Of a DNA stretch of 64,000 bases, positions 1-8,387 are shown piece after piece (the stretch's first letter is position 1; every line of letters starts with the position of its first letter). Below the pieces are notes generated by a model that made no database searches, was not told where the DNA came from, and was given only the letters and a program-made list of their open reading frames with translations. The stretch is taken from positions 18,081-82,080 of the forward strand of contig NZ_JXBB01000003.1 of assembly GCF_001653195.1 (NCBI RefSeq). The letters run 5' to 3'. Both the position numbers and the translations under genes were made by a program. The DNA comes from Hydrogenibacillus schlegelii. GTDB taxonomy: Bacteria > Bacillota > Bacilli > Thermicanales > DSM-22653.

Positions 1-3
1 TGA

Positions 4-1337
4 TCAGGCGATCAGCTGAGCTAAGGGAATAAAGGCCAAAAGCATCTTCCGGACATACACTTCTCGATTTTTGAAGCCATCACGGATCCGGTTCAGCCGT
101 TTGATCTTCGGGTGCACGCCCTCGGTGTCGCCGTTCGTCGTCCGCCAGGGGGGATCGGCAAGGATTTCGTTCTTCCTTCCGGCGCTTAAGCGTTCGGCCC
201 CACGGCACGAGCACCAAGTCGCCGGCCCCCTCTGCCTCAAAACGGATCCGGTCCACAATCGCCTTGGCTTCCTCCAGGAATGGCCCGGCAGAGGGCTCGC
301 AGCTCTTCCTTGACCCGGTGAAACTGCGCCCCGTTCCGGAGCCCGGCGGATCGCGGCCGGCGCTTTCGCCTGACGCTCGACGAGGTCTGCTTCGTTTTGG
401 CGAAGCGGCCGGCGGGGAAGACGGTGGCCGGTGCGTATTTCCACCCGCCGGGCCTCATCCATCCGCCGGGCCTCATCCATCCGCCGGCCCCCATCCTGAA
501 GACCGTGAAACAGATCGGCCACCCCGCGCGCTTCCGGAAGGACCCGCTGAATCCGCTTCTTCCCGCTTTCCCTGAGGTCGATCGTCACCGCCCGGATCGT
601 TTTCCGGACGGATTCCGGAAGGCGCTTCAAAAAGGCTGCCGGCGTCTTCAGCCGATCGCCCGGCAAAAGGAAGGAAGCCGCTTCTCGGGCCAGACGCCGG
701 TCACCGTGAACCCCGGCCCGTCCGCGAAAGCGGGGTTCGTCGATGCTTAAGACGACCTCCTCAAGCTCCGCAAGGCGCGTCTCGATGCTCGGCGGAAACG
801 AACGCCCCGAAGCAAAAGGCGCCGAATCGCCCCGGGGATTTGCTTGCCTCTTCGGCCACGCGGCGGGGGCGAGGTCCCGCAGGCGGCCGAAAAGCACGGC
901 CATCGCCCGATTCGTCATCCGGGCTCAGGGCTGGATGCCGGGGAAGGTCTGCGTAAACCCCTTCCGGCAGAAGGCAACGGAACCGCCGCGGCCGAATCCG
1001 GAGAGAGACCGGCCTTTGATCCACCCCCGTGTGCCGTTTACGCCGCCGCTTTGACGAACGGCGGTGAACGTAAGCGGCGGATGGCCCGGCCATGGGAGCA
1101 GCGCGCTTCCGGCCATGGGGGCAGCGCGCATCCTTTTTCGGCCGCCCGGCATAAACGTCGACGCTCTGCTCATCTTGCTCAAGGCGATCGATGATCCGGC
1201 CTTGAAAACCGAGCGCGTGTCCATAGACTGTTTCATAGGCGGTCGGAGCCTCCTTGGGATGGGGTGGGGGAACGATCTCGTGAGCGCTCTGACCGCCTTT
1301 TTCCTGCTTAGACAACCGCACTTTTTAGCTTAGAGCC
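4..1337 (-). pseudogene. Decayed ISL3-family transposase and its right element end
   Basis: Read on the minus strand, pieces of an ISL3-type transposase appear in more than one frame. The N-terminal zinc-ribbon region (about 1000-1240) and the catalytic part (4-918) are out of frame with each other, so the gene is broken. Visible ISL3 hallmarks are VLSIDEPRFRG (first Asp), AVTIDLRESG (second Asp), ADLFHGLQ (counterpart of DRFH) and NGDTEGVHPKIKRL (C-terminal Glu region). An 18-bp tandem repeat at 445-480 adds MDEARR duplications. The element's right end is taken as the gcttagagcc at 1328-1337, because the same string closes the second copy near 11.2 kb. The left end lies outside the window. 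Family assignment is from memory of ISL3 motifs. Confidence 0.72.
445..480. repeat. 18-bp tandem repeat inside the ISL3 remnant
   Basis: Two perfect copies of ccgccgggcctcatccat lie head to tail, followed by a partial third copy from 481. On the minus strand they encode repeated Met-Asp-Glu-Ala-Arg-Arg. This looks like slippage in a non-functional transposase gene. Confidence 0.85.
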
Positions 1338-1346
1338 TTTTAAATC

Positions 1347-1375
1347 TTGACAAATAAAGACGCCCATGGTATGCT
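1347..1375 (+). promoter_or_regulatory. Sigma-A promoter of the ring-cleavage cluster
   Basis: TTGACA (1347-1352) and TATGCT (1370-1375) are separated by 17 bp, close to the vegetative consensus. The expected start is near 1382, about 75 nt before the first gene. The -35 hexamer begins 9 nt after the end of the ISL3 remnant. A 14-bp inverted repeat, ACTAA-gatt-TTAGT, follows at 1383-1396 over the predicted start and could be an operator. Confidence 0.7.
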
Positions 1376-1382
1376 GGGAACA

Positions 1383-1396
1383 ACTAAGATTTTAGT
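1383..1396. promoter_or_regulatory. Small palindrome over the predicted transcription start
   Basis: ACTAA and TTAGT flank a 4-nt centre, placing a short dyad where a repressor could block initiation from the 1347 promoter. No dedicated regulator gene is seen in this cluster. The role is inferred from position only. Confidence 0.35.
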
Positions 1397-1457
1397 ATTT
1401 TAACGAAGGTTGTCGGGGGCGTCGCAGATCGCAAAATCGGTTAAAAGGGGGATGCGG

Positions 1458-2321
1458 ATGCAAAAGACAGTCAGCATTTGGTTCGAGCTCGTCGGCGTTC
1501 CTTTGCAGCAGTATTACGTCGACGTGCAGGGGATCCGAACCCGCGTTCTGGAAGCCGGAGAAGGCGAGGCGCTCATCCTTATCCACGGGACGGGGGGGCA
1601 TCTGGAGGCCTATGCCCGCAACATCCGGGGTCTGGCCGAACATTTTCGCGTGATCACCTACGATATGGTCGGTCATGGCTTGAGCGACAAACCGGATCGG
1701 CCGTATACGATCGATTACTTGAGCGATCATTTGATCGGTCTGGCCAAGGCCCTGGGGTTAGAAAAGTTTCATGTCTCCGGCGAGTCCCTCGGCGGCTGGG
1801 TGGCCGCCTGGACTGCGGCGCATCATCCGGAATGGGTGGGGCGGGTCATCTTGAACACGCCGGGCAACATCACGAACAAGCCGGACGTCATGCAGCGGGT
1901 GAAGGAATCGACGATCCGCGCGGTGACGGAAGCGTCGTATGAAAACGTTCGCTCGAGACTGGAGTGGTTGTTTTACGATAAGTCATTCGTGACGGACGAG
2001 CTCGTCCACATCCGCTATGGGATCTACACCCGGCCGGAAATGAAGAAAGCCGTCTATCACATCGTCAGCGTCCAGGACTGGGAAATTCGGAAGCATTACG
2101 CCTGGGATCCTTCGTGGGTGGGGAAGATTCAGAGCCCGACGCTCATCCTCTGGACGGACCACGATCCGACCGGCACGGTCGAGGAGGCCGAACTGCTCCA
2201 TCGCTGGATTCCGCATAGCAGGCTGCACGTCATCGAAGGGGCCGGCCATTGGCCGCAATGGGAAAAACCGGAGGAATTCAACCAGGTGCATGTCGATTTC
2301 ATTCGCGGCCGGCTCGACTGA
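1458..2321 (+). CDS. Alpha/beta hydrolase, probable meta-cleavage product hydrolase
   Basis: A 287-residue cytoplasmic alpha/beta-hydrolase of the MhpC/BphD/HsaD type. The oxyanion-hole motif LIHGTGGH is near residue 43, the nucleophile elbow GESLGG near 105, the acid in LWTDHDPTG and the catalytic His in EGAGHWPQWEKP near the C-terminus. Enzymes of this group hydrolyse the C-C bond of vinylogous ring-fission products, which fits the extradiol dioxygenase encoded four genes downstream. The start at 1458 is preferred over an upstream TTG (1410) or ATG (1452), because the purine-rich AAAAGGGGG (1443-1451) is well spaced only from 1458. It is the first gene of the cluster. The substrate cannot be read from sequence. 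Confidence 0.8.
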   Translation: MQKTVSIWFELVGVPLQQYYVDVQGIRTRVLEAGEGEALILIHGTGGHLEAYARNIRGLAEHFRVITYDMVGHGLSDKPDRPYTIDYLSDHLIGLAKALGLEKFHVSGESLGGWVAAWTAAHHPEWVGRVILNTPGNITNKPDVMQRVKESTIRAVTEASYENVRSRLEWLFYDKSFVTDELVHIRYGIYTRPEMKKAVYHIVSVQDWEIRKHYAWDPSWVGKIQSPTLILWTDHDPTGTVEEAELLHRWIPHSRLHVIEGAGHWPQWEKPEEFNQVHVDFIRGRLD

Positions 2322-2364
2322 AGTCCTCAATGGTATGAGAAAGACGATCGAGGGGGAATCCGCC

Positions 2365-3855
2365 ATGGGCGCCCGCAAAGGCATCGACTACATTCAACGG
2401 CTCAAGGAACATCCGCCGGAGACGTGGATCGGCAAGGAAAAGGTGACGGATCCGACCGCGCATCCGCTCATCCGGCCGGCGGTGGAGGCGACGGCCCGCC
2501 TCTACGACGTGCAGTGGGCGGAGGAGCACGCCTCCTACATGCTCCACCGGTCTCCGGATACCGGAGGGCTCGTCGGGACGTCGTTTCTCGTTCCGCGCTC
2601 GAAGGAAGATCTTTACAAGCGGCGCCTGCAGTCGCTCATCTGGGCGCAGCAGACGTTCGGGTTGATGGGCCGCTCGCCGGATTTTCTCAACGCCATGCTC
2701 ACGGCATGGTACATCAACCGCGATTTCTTCGGCCCGTACGCCGAGAACGTGAAAAAGTACTACGAATATGTCCGCGACAACGACCTTTTTCTGACGCACG
2801 TGCTCATCGATCCGCAGGTGGATCGGAGCAAGCCGCCGTCGGAGCAGCCGGATGAGTACACATATCTCGGCGTGGTCCGCGAGACGGACGGCGGGATCAT
2901 CGTCCGCGGCGCCAAGATGCTGGCAACGTCCGGTCCTTATGCGGACGAGGTGCTCGTCTGGCCGTTTCACCTGCGTAAGCCGACGGAGAAAGATTACAAA
3001 TACGCCATTTCGTTCGCCGTGCCGCTGGATACGCCGGGGTTGAGGCTGATCGCTCGGGAACCGTACACGCGTTCGTCGACCCTCGATCACCCCCTGGCGG
3101 CGCGCTTCGACGAACTCGATGCGGTGGCCGTCTTTGACGACGTGTTCGTGCCGTGGGAGCGCGTGTTCATCTATCAGGATGTGGAGCGCGTGAACACCAT
3201 CTGGAAGGTCAACTCCAACGCGTTTACCGGCCACCAGACGTCGATCCGACTGCTCGTCAAGCTCCAGTTTTTGGCCGGCCTGCTCATGAAGGGGACGGAA
3301 ATGGTGCAGACAAATCAGTTCCCGCATGTGCAGGACATGATCGGCGAGGTGACGACGTACATCGAGCTTGTGCGGGCGGCGATCATCGCTTCGGAGGCGA
3401 CGGCCGAACCGAACGCCGACGGGATTTACATGCCGAACGTCGTGCCGCTCTATGCCGTGCGCAATTCGGGCAACCGCTGGTATCCGCGGGTGATTGAGAT
3501 CATGCACCTCGTCTTTGCCGGCGGGCTGATGTATCAGCCTTCGAGCTTCGACGTCTTCGACAGCCCGATCGCCGACGATATTCGGAAGTATTACCGGGGA
3601 GCGACGGTGAGCGCCGAAGAGAAGATTCGCCTCTTCAAACTCGCGCAGGACCTGGCCATTTCCGACTTCGGCTCCCGGCATGTCCTGTATGAACGGTTCT
3701 ACGCCGGAGATCCCATGTTCCTGAGGATTCAGACGCAGTACAGCGCTTATGACAAACGGGAAGCGCTGGCGCTGGTCGAGCGGGCGCTGGCCCTGTATAG
3801 GGAGGAAGAAGCCGCAAAAGCGGAGAAACCCGAGGCCAAGGAAATGAAAATCTGA
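2365..3855 (+). CDS. HpaB-family FADH2-dependent aromatic monooxygenase (oxygenase component)
   Basis: A 496-residue protein of the 4-hydroxyphenylacetate 3-hydroxylase/HpaB family, which uses reduced flavin from a partner reductase to ortho-hydroxylate phenols to catechols. Family signatures include the N-terminal YIQRLKEHPPETWIGKEKV, the RSPDFLNAM helix, the DLFLTHVLIDPQVDR stretch and IIVRGAKMLATSGPYADE in the flavin-binding middle domain. Length is typical for the family. The ATG at 2365 follows GAGGGGG; an upstream in-frame start inside the preceding gene is less likely. The reductase partner is probably the gene at 6301. Together with the extradiol enzyme at 5307 it would feed a meta-cleavage route. 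The exact phenol is unknown. Confidence 0.85.
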   Translation: MGARKGIDYIQRLKEHPPETWIGKEKVTDPTAHPLIRPAVEATARLYDVQWAEEHASYMLHRSPDTGGLVGTSFLVPRSKEDLYKRRLQSLIWAQQTFGLMGRSPDFLNAMLTAWYINRDFFGPYAENVKKYYEYVRDNDLFLTHVLIDPQVDRSKPPSEQPDEYTYLGVVRETDGGIIVRGAKMLATSGPYADEVLVWPFHLRKPTEKDYKYAISFAVPLDTPGLRLIAREPYTRSSTLDHPLAARFDELDAVAVFDDVFVPWERVFIYQDVERVNTIWKVNSNAFTGHQTSIRLLVKLQFLAGLLMKGTEMVQTNQFPHVQDMIGEVTTYIELVRAAIIASEATAEPNADGIYMPNVVPLYAVRNSGNRWYPRVIEIMHLVFAGGLMYQPSSFDVFDSPIADDIRKYYRGATVSAEEKIRLFKLAQDLAISDFGSRHVLYERFYAGDPMFLRIQTQYSAYDKREALALVERALALYREEEAAKAEKPEAKEMKI

Positions 3856-3867
3856 GGGGGAACCGTC

Positions 3868-4668
3868 GTGCGGTTAAAGGAGAAAAAGGCGCTGGTGACG
3901 GCCTCAAGCTCCGGGATCGGGCAGGCGATCGCCCGAACGCTGGCCGAGGAGGGGGCAGACGTTTTTTTAAGCGGAATCGAGAAGGATCTTCTACCGCAAA
4001 CGGCTGAAGCCATCGCTCGTGCCACGGGGCGTTCGGTGGCGTTTGCGCTGGCCGACTTTACGTCGCCGGCGTCGATCGACGCCTTGGCCGAACAGGCGCT
4101 GCAAACATTCGGTCGGATCGACATTTTGGTTTACAACACGGGCGGGCCTCGGCCCGGCACGTTCTTGGAGCTTTCCGAAGCCGACTGGGAGAAGGCCTAC
4201 CGGCTGGTGCTCGACGCCGCCATTCGGCTCACGCGCCGCGTTCTCCCGGGGATGATCGAGCGACGTTTCGGGCGGCTCATCTATATGACGTCATCATCGG
4301 TTATCCGGCCGCTTCCGGAGCTGCACCTGTCCAACGTGATGCGCGCCGGCGTCAAAGCGCTGGCCGAATCGCTCGCCGTGGAAATGGCGCCGTACGGCAT
4401 CACGACGCACGTCGTCGCGCCGGCGCACATCGATACGGCGCGCAGCCGGGCCATCGCCGAGGCGCGGGCCAAGGCGCGGGGCCTTTCGGTCGAGGCGGTG
4501 CTCGAGCATGATCTCCGCGGGATTCCGGCCGGCCGCTTCGGTCGCCCGGAAGACGTCGCGCGGCTGGTCGCCTTTCTGGCCTCGGAGGAGTCGGCGTTCA
4601 TGACGGGTGGGACGCACGTCGTCGACGGCGGGTTTACGCTGGTTACGCCGCTTCATCTGCTGGGTTAA
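3868..4668 (+). CDS. SDR-family protein lacking the usual Tyr-x-x-x-Lys
   Basis: A 266-residue short-chain dehydrogenase/reductase fold. The nucleotide-binding glycine motif is TASSSGIGQAI at the N-terminus, followed by VYNTGGPRPG (counterpart of NNAG) and a C-terminal TGGTHVVDGGF. Where classical SDRs have Ser...Tyr-x-x-x-Lys, this one reads MTSSSVIRPLPELHLSNVMR, so Tyr and Lys are replaced by Asn and Arg; a known SDR subgroup shares the SN..R arrangement. Whether it is an oxidoreductase is therefore uncertain. The GTG start lies 12 nt after the HpaB gene and follows GAGGGGGAA, suggesting co-transcription. Confidence 0.82.
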   Translation: MRLKEKKALVTASSSGIGQAIARTLAEEGADVFLSGIEKDLLPQTAEAIARATGRSVAFALADFTSPASIDALAEQALQTFGRIDILVYNTGGPRPGTFLELSEADWEKAYRLVLDAAIRLTRRVLPGMIERRFGRLIYMTSSSVIRPLPELHLSNVMRAGVKALAESLAVEMAPYGITTHVVAPAHIDTARSRAIAEARAKARGLSVEAVLEHDLRGIPAGRFGRPEDVARLVAFLASEESAFMTGGTHVVDGGFTLVTPLHLLG

Positions 4669-4749
4669 GCGATGCTTCGGGAAAAGGGCGCGTTGTTGAA
4701 ATGCGGCGCCCGGTGAGCGGTGTCCGATGAGCAAGGAGAGGTGGTGCCG

Positions 4750-5310
4750 GTGGACGGGGCCGGAAAAACGGCTCGTGACGGGAAGCAGGCGCCCGCCGAG
4801 CGCGAGGCGAAACTGGCCGCTTTCATGGCTCAGTTAAAAAAGCTCAAAAATCGCGACCGGCAGGATATCGGCGCCGAGGGGCTGGTCGTCCATTCGGAAG
4901 ACGCGATCTGGCTCGATGCGTCGGTCACCGGCAATCCGAGCGAGATCGGCGTTCTCCTCGACATTCCGGCGCGGACGATGGAGTTTTATCTGCAGCGGAT
5001 TCCGGTCGGCGCGGCGACCGACCTTCAGCGGCATGTTCACGAATCGGTCCATTTCGTGCTCGAGGGCGAGGGGTATTCGGAGATCGGGGAGCAGGTCGTG
5101 CGCTGGAAGAAGGGCGATTTTGTTTACACGCCGCCCTGGATCTGGCACCGCCATTACAACACAGGAACGGTGACCGTTGAAATGCTGCTCATTGAAAATT
5201 CGCGGTTGCTGGAGGCGCTGGACGCCAATCGACGGGAAAGCGCCGGACTCATCGACTACCGGACGTGGGCCAAGCAAAAAAGGGAAGAAGAAGAGGGGGG
5301 ACGGCGATGA
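4750..5310 (+). CDS. Single-domain cupin protein
   Basis: About 186 residues with one beta-barrel cupin core. The first cupin motif is visible as HVHESVHFVLEGEGYSEIG and the second as GDFVYTPPWIWHRHYNTG, giving His/Glu/His candidate metal ligands. Cupins in aromatic clusters act as dioxygenases, isomerases or decarboxylases; the N-terminal half is helical and not diagnostic. The GTG at 4750 is chosen because AAGGAGAG sits at 4733-4740; GTG at 4744 or 4720 is possible. Its stop overlaps the next gene (ATGA at 5307), indicating translational coupling to the ring-cleavage dioxygenase. Function within the pathway is unassigned. Confidence 0.75.
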   Translation: MDGAGKTARDGKQAPAEREAKLAAFMAQLKKLKNRDRQDIGAEGLVVHSEDAIWLDASVTGNPSEIGVLLDIPARTMEFYLQRIPVGAATDLQRHVHESVHFVLEGEGYSEIGEQVVRWKKGDFVYTPPWIWHRHYNTGTVTVEMLLIENSRLLEALDANRRESAGLIDYRTWAKQKREEEEGGRR

Positions 5311-6251
5311 TCCTCCGCTTGGGCTATGCTGAGCTGTACGTCACGGATCTGGAGCGCGCGCGGGCGTTTTACGTCGAGGTGCTCGGATTTATCGAAGCGG
5401 AGCGGACGGAGAATCGCCTGTATTTGCGCGGGGTTGAGGAATTCGACCGCTACTCGCTGATCCTGACGCGCCGCGACACCCCCGGGCTCGGCCATTTCGG
5501 GCTGCGGGTGGCGAGCCCGGAGGCGCTTTCAACGCTGGAAAAACTCCATGCCGCCCTCGGCGTGCCGCTGCGCCGCGTGCCCGAAGGGACGTTGCCGGGC
5601 ATGGGAGAAGCGCTTTGGGTGCGGGAACCGAACGGGCATCCGGTGGCGTTTTATCACGAGATGGATCAGGTGCATTCTTTTAGCATCGCGTCCTCCGAAG
5701 ACGCGCTCCCGATGCGCCGGACGCATCTTTTCCGCGGGATTCCGCCGCTTCGGATCGATCACATGAACTTGCGCGTCGCCGACGTCGATGCGGCGCTTCA
5801 GTACTGGCGGGACCGGCTCGCGTTCAGCGTGTCGGAATACGTGGTCAAAGACGGCGCGACGTTTGCCGCGTGGACGCGCCGGGCGCCCGGGACGCACGAT
5901 GTGGCGCTGGTCCGGGCGAAGGGCCCCGCGCTTCATCACGTCGCGTACCTCGTCCAAGGGCCGCAGGAGATCATCCGCACGGCGGATCTTTTGGCCGATG
6001 CGGGGTACCAGGCGTCGATCGAGTTCGGGCCGGGGCGGCACGGGCTGTCGAACGCGCTTTTCCTCTACATCCGCGATCCCGACGGGAACCGCATCGAGAT
6101 CTACGCCAATGACTACCCGCGGGATCTGGATCGCCCGCCGATTCGCTGGACGTGGGAGGAGTACGACCGCCGCGGTCGATTGTGGTGGGGTCCGGAATAT
6201 CCGGCGCGCTTTTTGGAGACCCAGCCGGTGAACGACCGCTGGCCGGGGTAA
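5307..6251 (+). CDS. Type I extradiol dioxygenase (catechol 2,3-dioxygenase-like)
   Basis: A 314-residue two-domain vicinal-oxygen-chelate protein. The N-terminal domain (about 1-135) begins RLGYAELYVTDLERARAFY; the C-terminal domain begins LRIDHMNLRVADVDAAL. Iron ligands are recognisable as His in DHMNLRV, His in LHHVAYLV and Glu in GNRIEIYAND. The family opens catechols next to the two hydroxyls, giving semialdehydes or ketones that the hydrolase at 1458 could process. The ATG overlaps the cupin stop by 4 nt and follows GAGGGGGG. Similarity to homoprotocatechuate and catechol 2,3-dioxygenases does not settle the side chain of the substrate. Confidence 0.87.
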   Translation: MILRLGYAELYVTDLERARAFYVEVLGFIEAERTENRLYLRGVEEFDRYSLILTRRDTPGLGHFGLRVASPEALSTLEKLHAALGVPLRRVPEGTLPGMGEALWVREPNGHPVAFYHEMDQVHSFSIASSEDALPMRRTHLFRGIPPLRIDHMNLRVADVDAALQYWRDRLAFSVSEYVVKDGATFAAWTRRAPGTHDVALVRAKGPALHHVAYLVQGPQEIIRTADLLADAGYQASIEFGPGRHGLSNALFLYIRDPDGNRIEIYANDYPRDLDRPPIRWTWEEYDRRGRLWWGPEYPARFLETQPVNDRWPG

Positions 6252-6300
6252 AAGGGAAACGAAGCGTTAGGGGAACCGCATCGTTCAGGGGGTGAGCGGT

Positions 6301-6813
6301 GTGTCGCAGGCGATCGATCAGCGAGAGTTTCGGAACTGTCTTGGCCGTTTTGCCACCGGGGTGACGGTGGTGACCTACCGGGGGGAAGACGGCGGACGGT
6401 ACGGCATCACGATGAACTCTTTTACGTCCGTGTCGCTGGATCCGCCGCTCATCCTTGTAGCGATCGATCGGCGGACGAAAGCTTACGGAAAGCTCCCCGG
6501 ACGGCCTTTTGCGGTGAACATCCTGTCCTCCGATCAGGAGGATCTGGCCTATCATTTTGCCGGGAAGCCCCGGGAAGGCCTCGACATTCCCTGGGTCGAA
6601 GGGGCGCTCGCGCCCCGATTGGGCGGTGTGCTGGCGACGATCGTCTGCACGCCGTGGCAGACGTACGACGGTGGCGACCATGTGCTCTACCTCGGGGAGG
6701 TTCAGGAATTTCAGTATCGGGACGGGGACCCGCTCGTCTTCTACCGCGGGAAGATGACGTCGCTTTCTCTCGATGAATCATCTTCAGCTTCCGCATTCCC
6801 ATCGAAGCGTTAA
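6301..6813 (+). CDS. Flavin reductase (DIM6/NTAB family), monooxygenase partner
   Basis: A protein of about 170 residues with the flavin-reductase-like split-barrel fold. Family features are RNCLGRFATGVTVVTY at the N-terminus, GITMNSFTSVSLDPPLILVAI and FAVNILSSDQEDLAYHFAG. HpaC-type enzymes reduce FAD or FMN with NAD(P)H and pass the free reduced flavin to an HpaB-type oxygenase, here most simply the product of 2365. GTG 6301 is taken as start because CAGGGGG lies just upstream; GTG 6292 is the alternative. It is the last catalytic gene before the transporter. Confidence 0.85.
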   Translation: MSQAIDQREFRNCLGRFATGVTVVTYRGEDGGRYGITMNSFTSVSLDPPLILVAIDRRTKAYGKLPGRPFAVNILSSDQEDLAYHFAGKPREGLDIPWVEGALAPRLGGVLATIVCTPWQTYDGGDHVLYLGEVQEFQYRDGDPLVFYRGKMTSLSLDESSSASAFPSKR

Positions 6814-6931
6814 ATGCCGTCCGATCGCCGAACGGTTGGTGCCCGCTCAGCGCTTGCGGCGGGCGCTTCTTTGGCCTCATGAATTCGAATATTTACGGTA
6901 TTCCATGATCTGGAGAAGGGGGATGATTTTC

Positions 6932-8257
6932 ATGAGCCCGTTCATGAGCGCGCGGAGGAAGGCGTCCGGTCGCGTTTTGCCTTGGCTTTTTCTGGCGTAT
7001 GTCGTGGCGTTTCTGGATCGGACGAACATCAACTATGCCGCCCTGACGATGAACGAGGAGCTGGGCTTTACGGCGGAGATCTTCGGCCTTGGCGCCGGGT
7101 TGTTTGCGATCGGATACTGGCTTTTGGAAATTCCCGGCGCCATCCTGGCGGAACGATGGAACGCGAAGCTGTGGATCGTCCGGATCATGATCACGTGGGG
7201 CATCGTGGGGATGTTGTTCGCTTTTGTGCAGGCCCCCTGGCAGTTTTACTTGCTTCGGTTTTTGCTCGGCTTGGCGGAAGCGGGTTTTGTCCCGGCCGCC
7301 CTCGTCATGCTCGGCCACTGGTTTCCCGAGCGGGACCGGGCCCAGGCGGTGAGCTGGTTCTACATCGGCCTTCCCGTTTCACAGGTGATCGGCGGGCCGC
7401 TGGCGTCGTGGTTGCTGGGGGTGAAGTGGCTGGGGCTGTCCGGATGGAAATGGCTGTTCATCGTGGAAGGGGCGATGGCGGTGGTTCTCGGGCTCCTCAT
7501 GCTCCTGTTCTTAACGAACCGTCCGGAAGACGCCCGTTGGCTCAGCGAAGAGGAGAAGCGCGCCCTTCGCGAACAGCTGGAGGCGGAACGCCGCGCGAAG
7601 GCGGGCGCCGGGCATGGCAGCTGGGCGCTGGCGCTCCGCGATTCGATCGTCTGGCGCGTGGCGATCAGCATGTTTTTGCTCGGTATCGGCTTCTACGGCT
7701 TTAACTACTTCGTGGCGTCCATCACCAAGCAGATTTCGGGGTTGACGAACGCTTCGGTCGGCTGGCTCCTGGTGATCCCGTTCTCGCTGGCGGCGATCAC
7801 GATGTATCTGAACGGCCGTCATTCGGATGCGACCGGGGAGCGGCGCTGGCACACCGTCCTGTCGTGGTTCGTCGGCGGACTCGGCCTGCTTCTTTTGGCT
7901 TACGGCCCGCATCATCATCCCGCATGGCTCCTCGTGTGGCTGTCCATCGCCGCCGTCGGCCTCAATGCGTACTTTGGGGCGTTCTGGGCCATCCCGCAGA
8001 CGTTCCTGTCGGGCGTGGTCGCGGCGAGCGGGATCGGACTCATCAACATGATCGGCAACATCGGGGGATTTGTCGGTCCGTATGTGACCGGGGCGATTCG
8101 CGATCGGGCCGGGTCGTTTGATTTGGCCATCTTGCTCTGGGTGATCGCCCTTGTCCTCGCCGCAGCGCTCATTCTTTCGTTGCCGAAGGAAAAATCGGTG
8201 CCGAAGGAAAAGTCTTCGACGAAGGAAAAATCTTCGACGGCGGAAACCAAATCATAA
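6932..8257 (+). CDS. MFS transporter, anion:cation symporter type
   Basis: About 441 residues with twelve predicted membrane helices and a hydrophilic loop after helix 6. The conserved early segment FLDRTNINYAALTMNEELG is typical of the anion:cation symporter branch of the major facilitator superfamily, whose members import aromatic and dicarboxylic acids. Downstream of ring-hydroxylation and ring-cleavage genes, uptake of the pathway substrate is the likely role. Start at ATG 6932 is set by GAAGGGGG (6914-6922); ATG 6923 is also possible. The C-terminus ends in four degenerate hexapeptides rich in Lys, Ser and Thr. Confidence 0.85.
   Translation: MSPFMSARRKASGRVLPWLFLAYVVAFLDRTNINYAALTMNEELGFTAEIFGLGAGLFAIGYWLLEIPGAILAERWNAKLWIVRIMITWGIVGMLFAFVQAPWQFYLLRFLLGLAEAGFVPAALVMLGHWFPERDRAQAVSWFYIGLPVSQVIGGPLASWLLGVKWLGLSGWKWLFIVEGAMAVVLGLLMLLFLTNRPEDARWLSEEEKRALREQLEAERRAKAGAGHGSWALALRDSIVWRVAISMFLLGIGFYGFNYFVASITKQISGLTNASVGWLLVIPFSLAAITMYLNGRHSDATGERRWHTVLSWFVGGLGLLLLAYGPHHHPAWLLVWLSIAAVGLNAYFGAFWAIPQTFLSGVVAASGIGLINMIGNIGGFVGPYVTGAIRDRAGSFDLAILLWVIALVLAAALILSLPKEKSVPKEKSSTKEKSSTAETKS
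8183..8254 (+). repeat. Four hexapeptide-coding tandem repeats at the transporter C-terminus
   Basis: The last 24 codons read as PKEKSV, PKEKSS, TKEKSS and TAETKS, an 18-bp unit repeated with slight decay. It forms a charged cytoplasmic tail and probably arose by slippage. Confidence 0.85.
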
Positions 8258-8268
8258 AACGATGAACG

Positions 8269-8305
8269 AACCGACCCCGCCTGCATGGCGCGGGCGGGGT
8301 CGGTT
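8269..8305. terminator. Hairpin between convergent transporter and pirin genes
   Basis: A perfect 13-bp stem (8269-8281 with 8293-8305) has an 11-nt loop. No strong T tract follows on the plus strand, but on the minus strand the flank is T-rich. It sits between converging genes and plausibly stops transcription from both sides. Confidence 0.55.
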
Positions 8306-8387
8306 GTTGGCGCTATATTTTGATGGCGCTTATTTATGGAAGCTTGATGGACGGCCCGGAAGTCCGTAACGATTTCGACGGCGTTTT

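Noticed and set aside
2299..3681. A 460-codon minus-strand frame opposite the HpaB-type gene
   Set aside because: His/Arg/Asp-rich composition and complete overlap with a conserved enzyme mark it as an antisense shadow.
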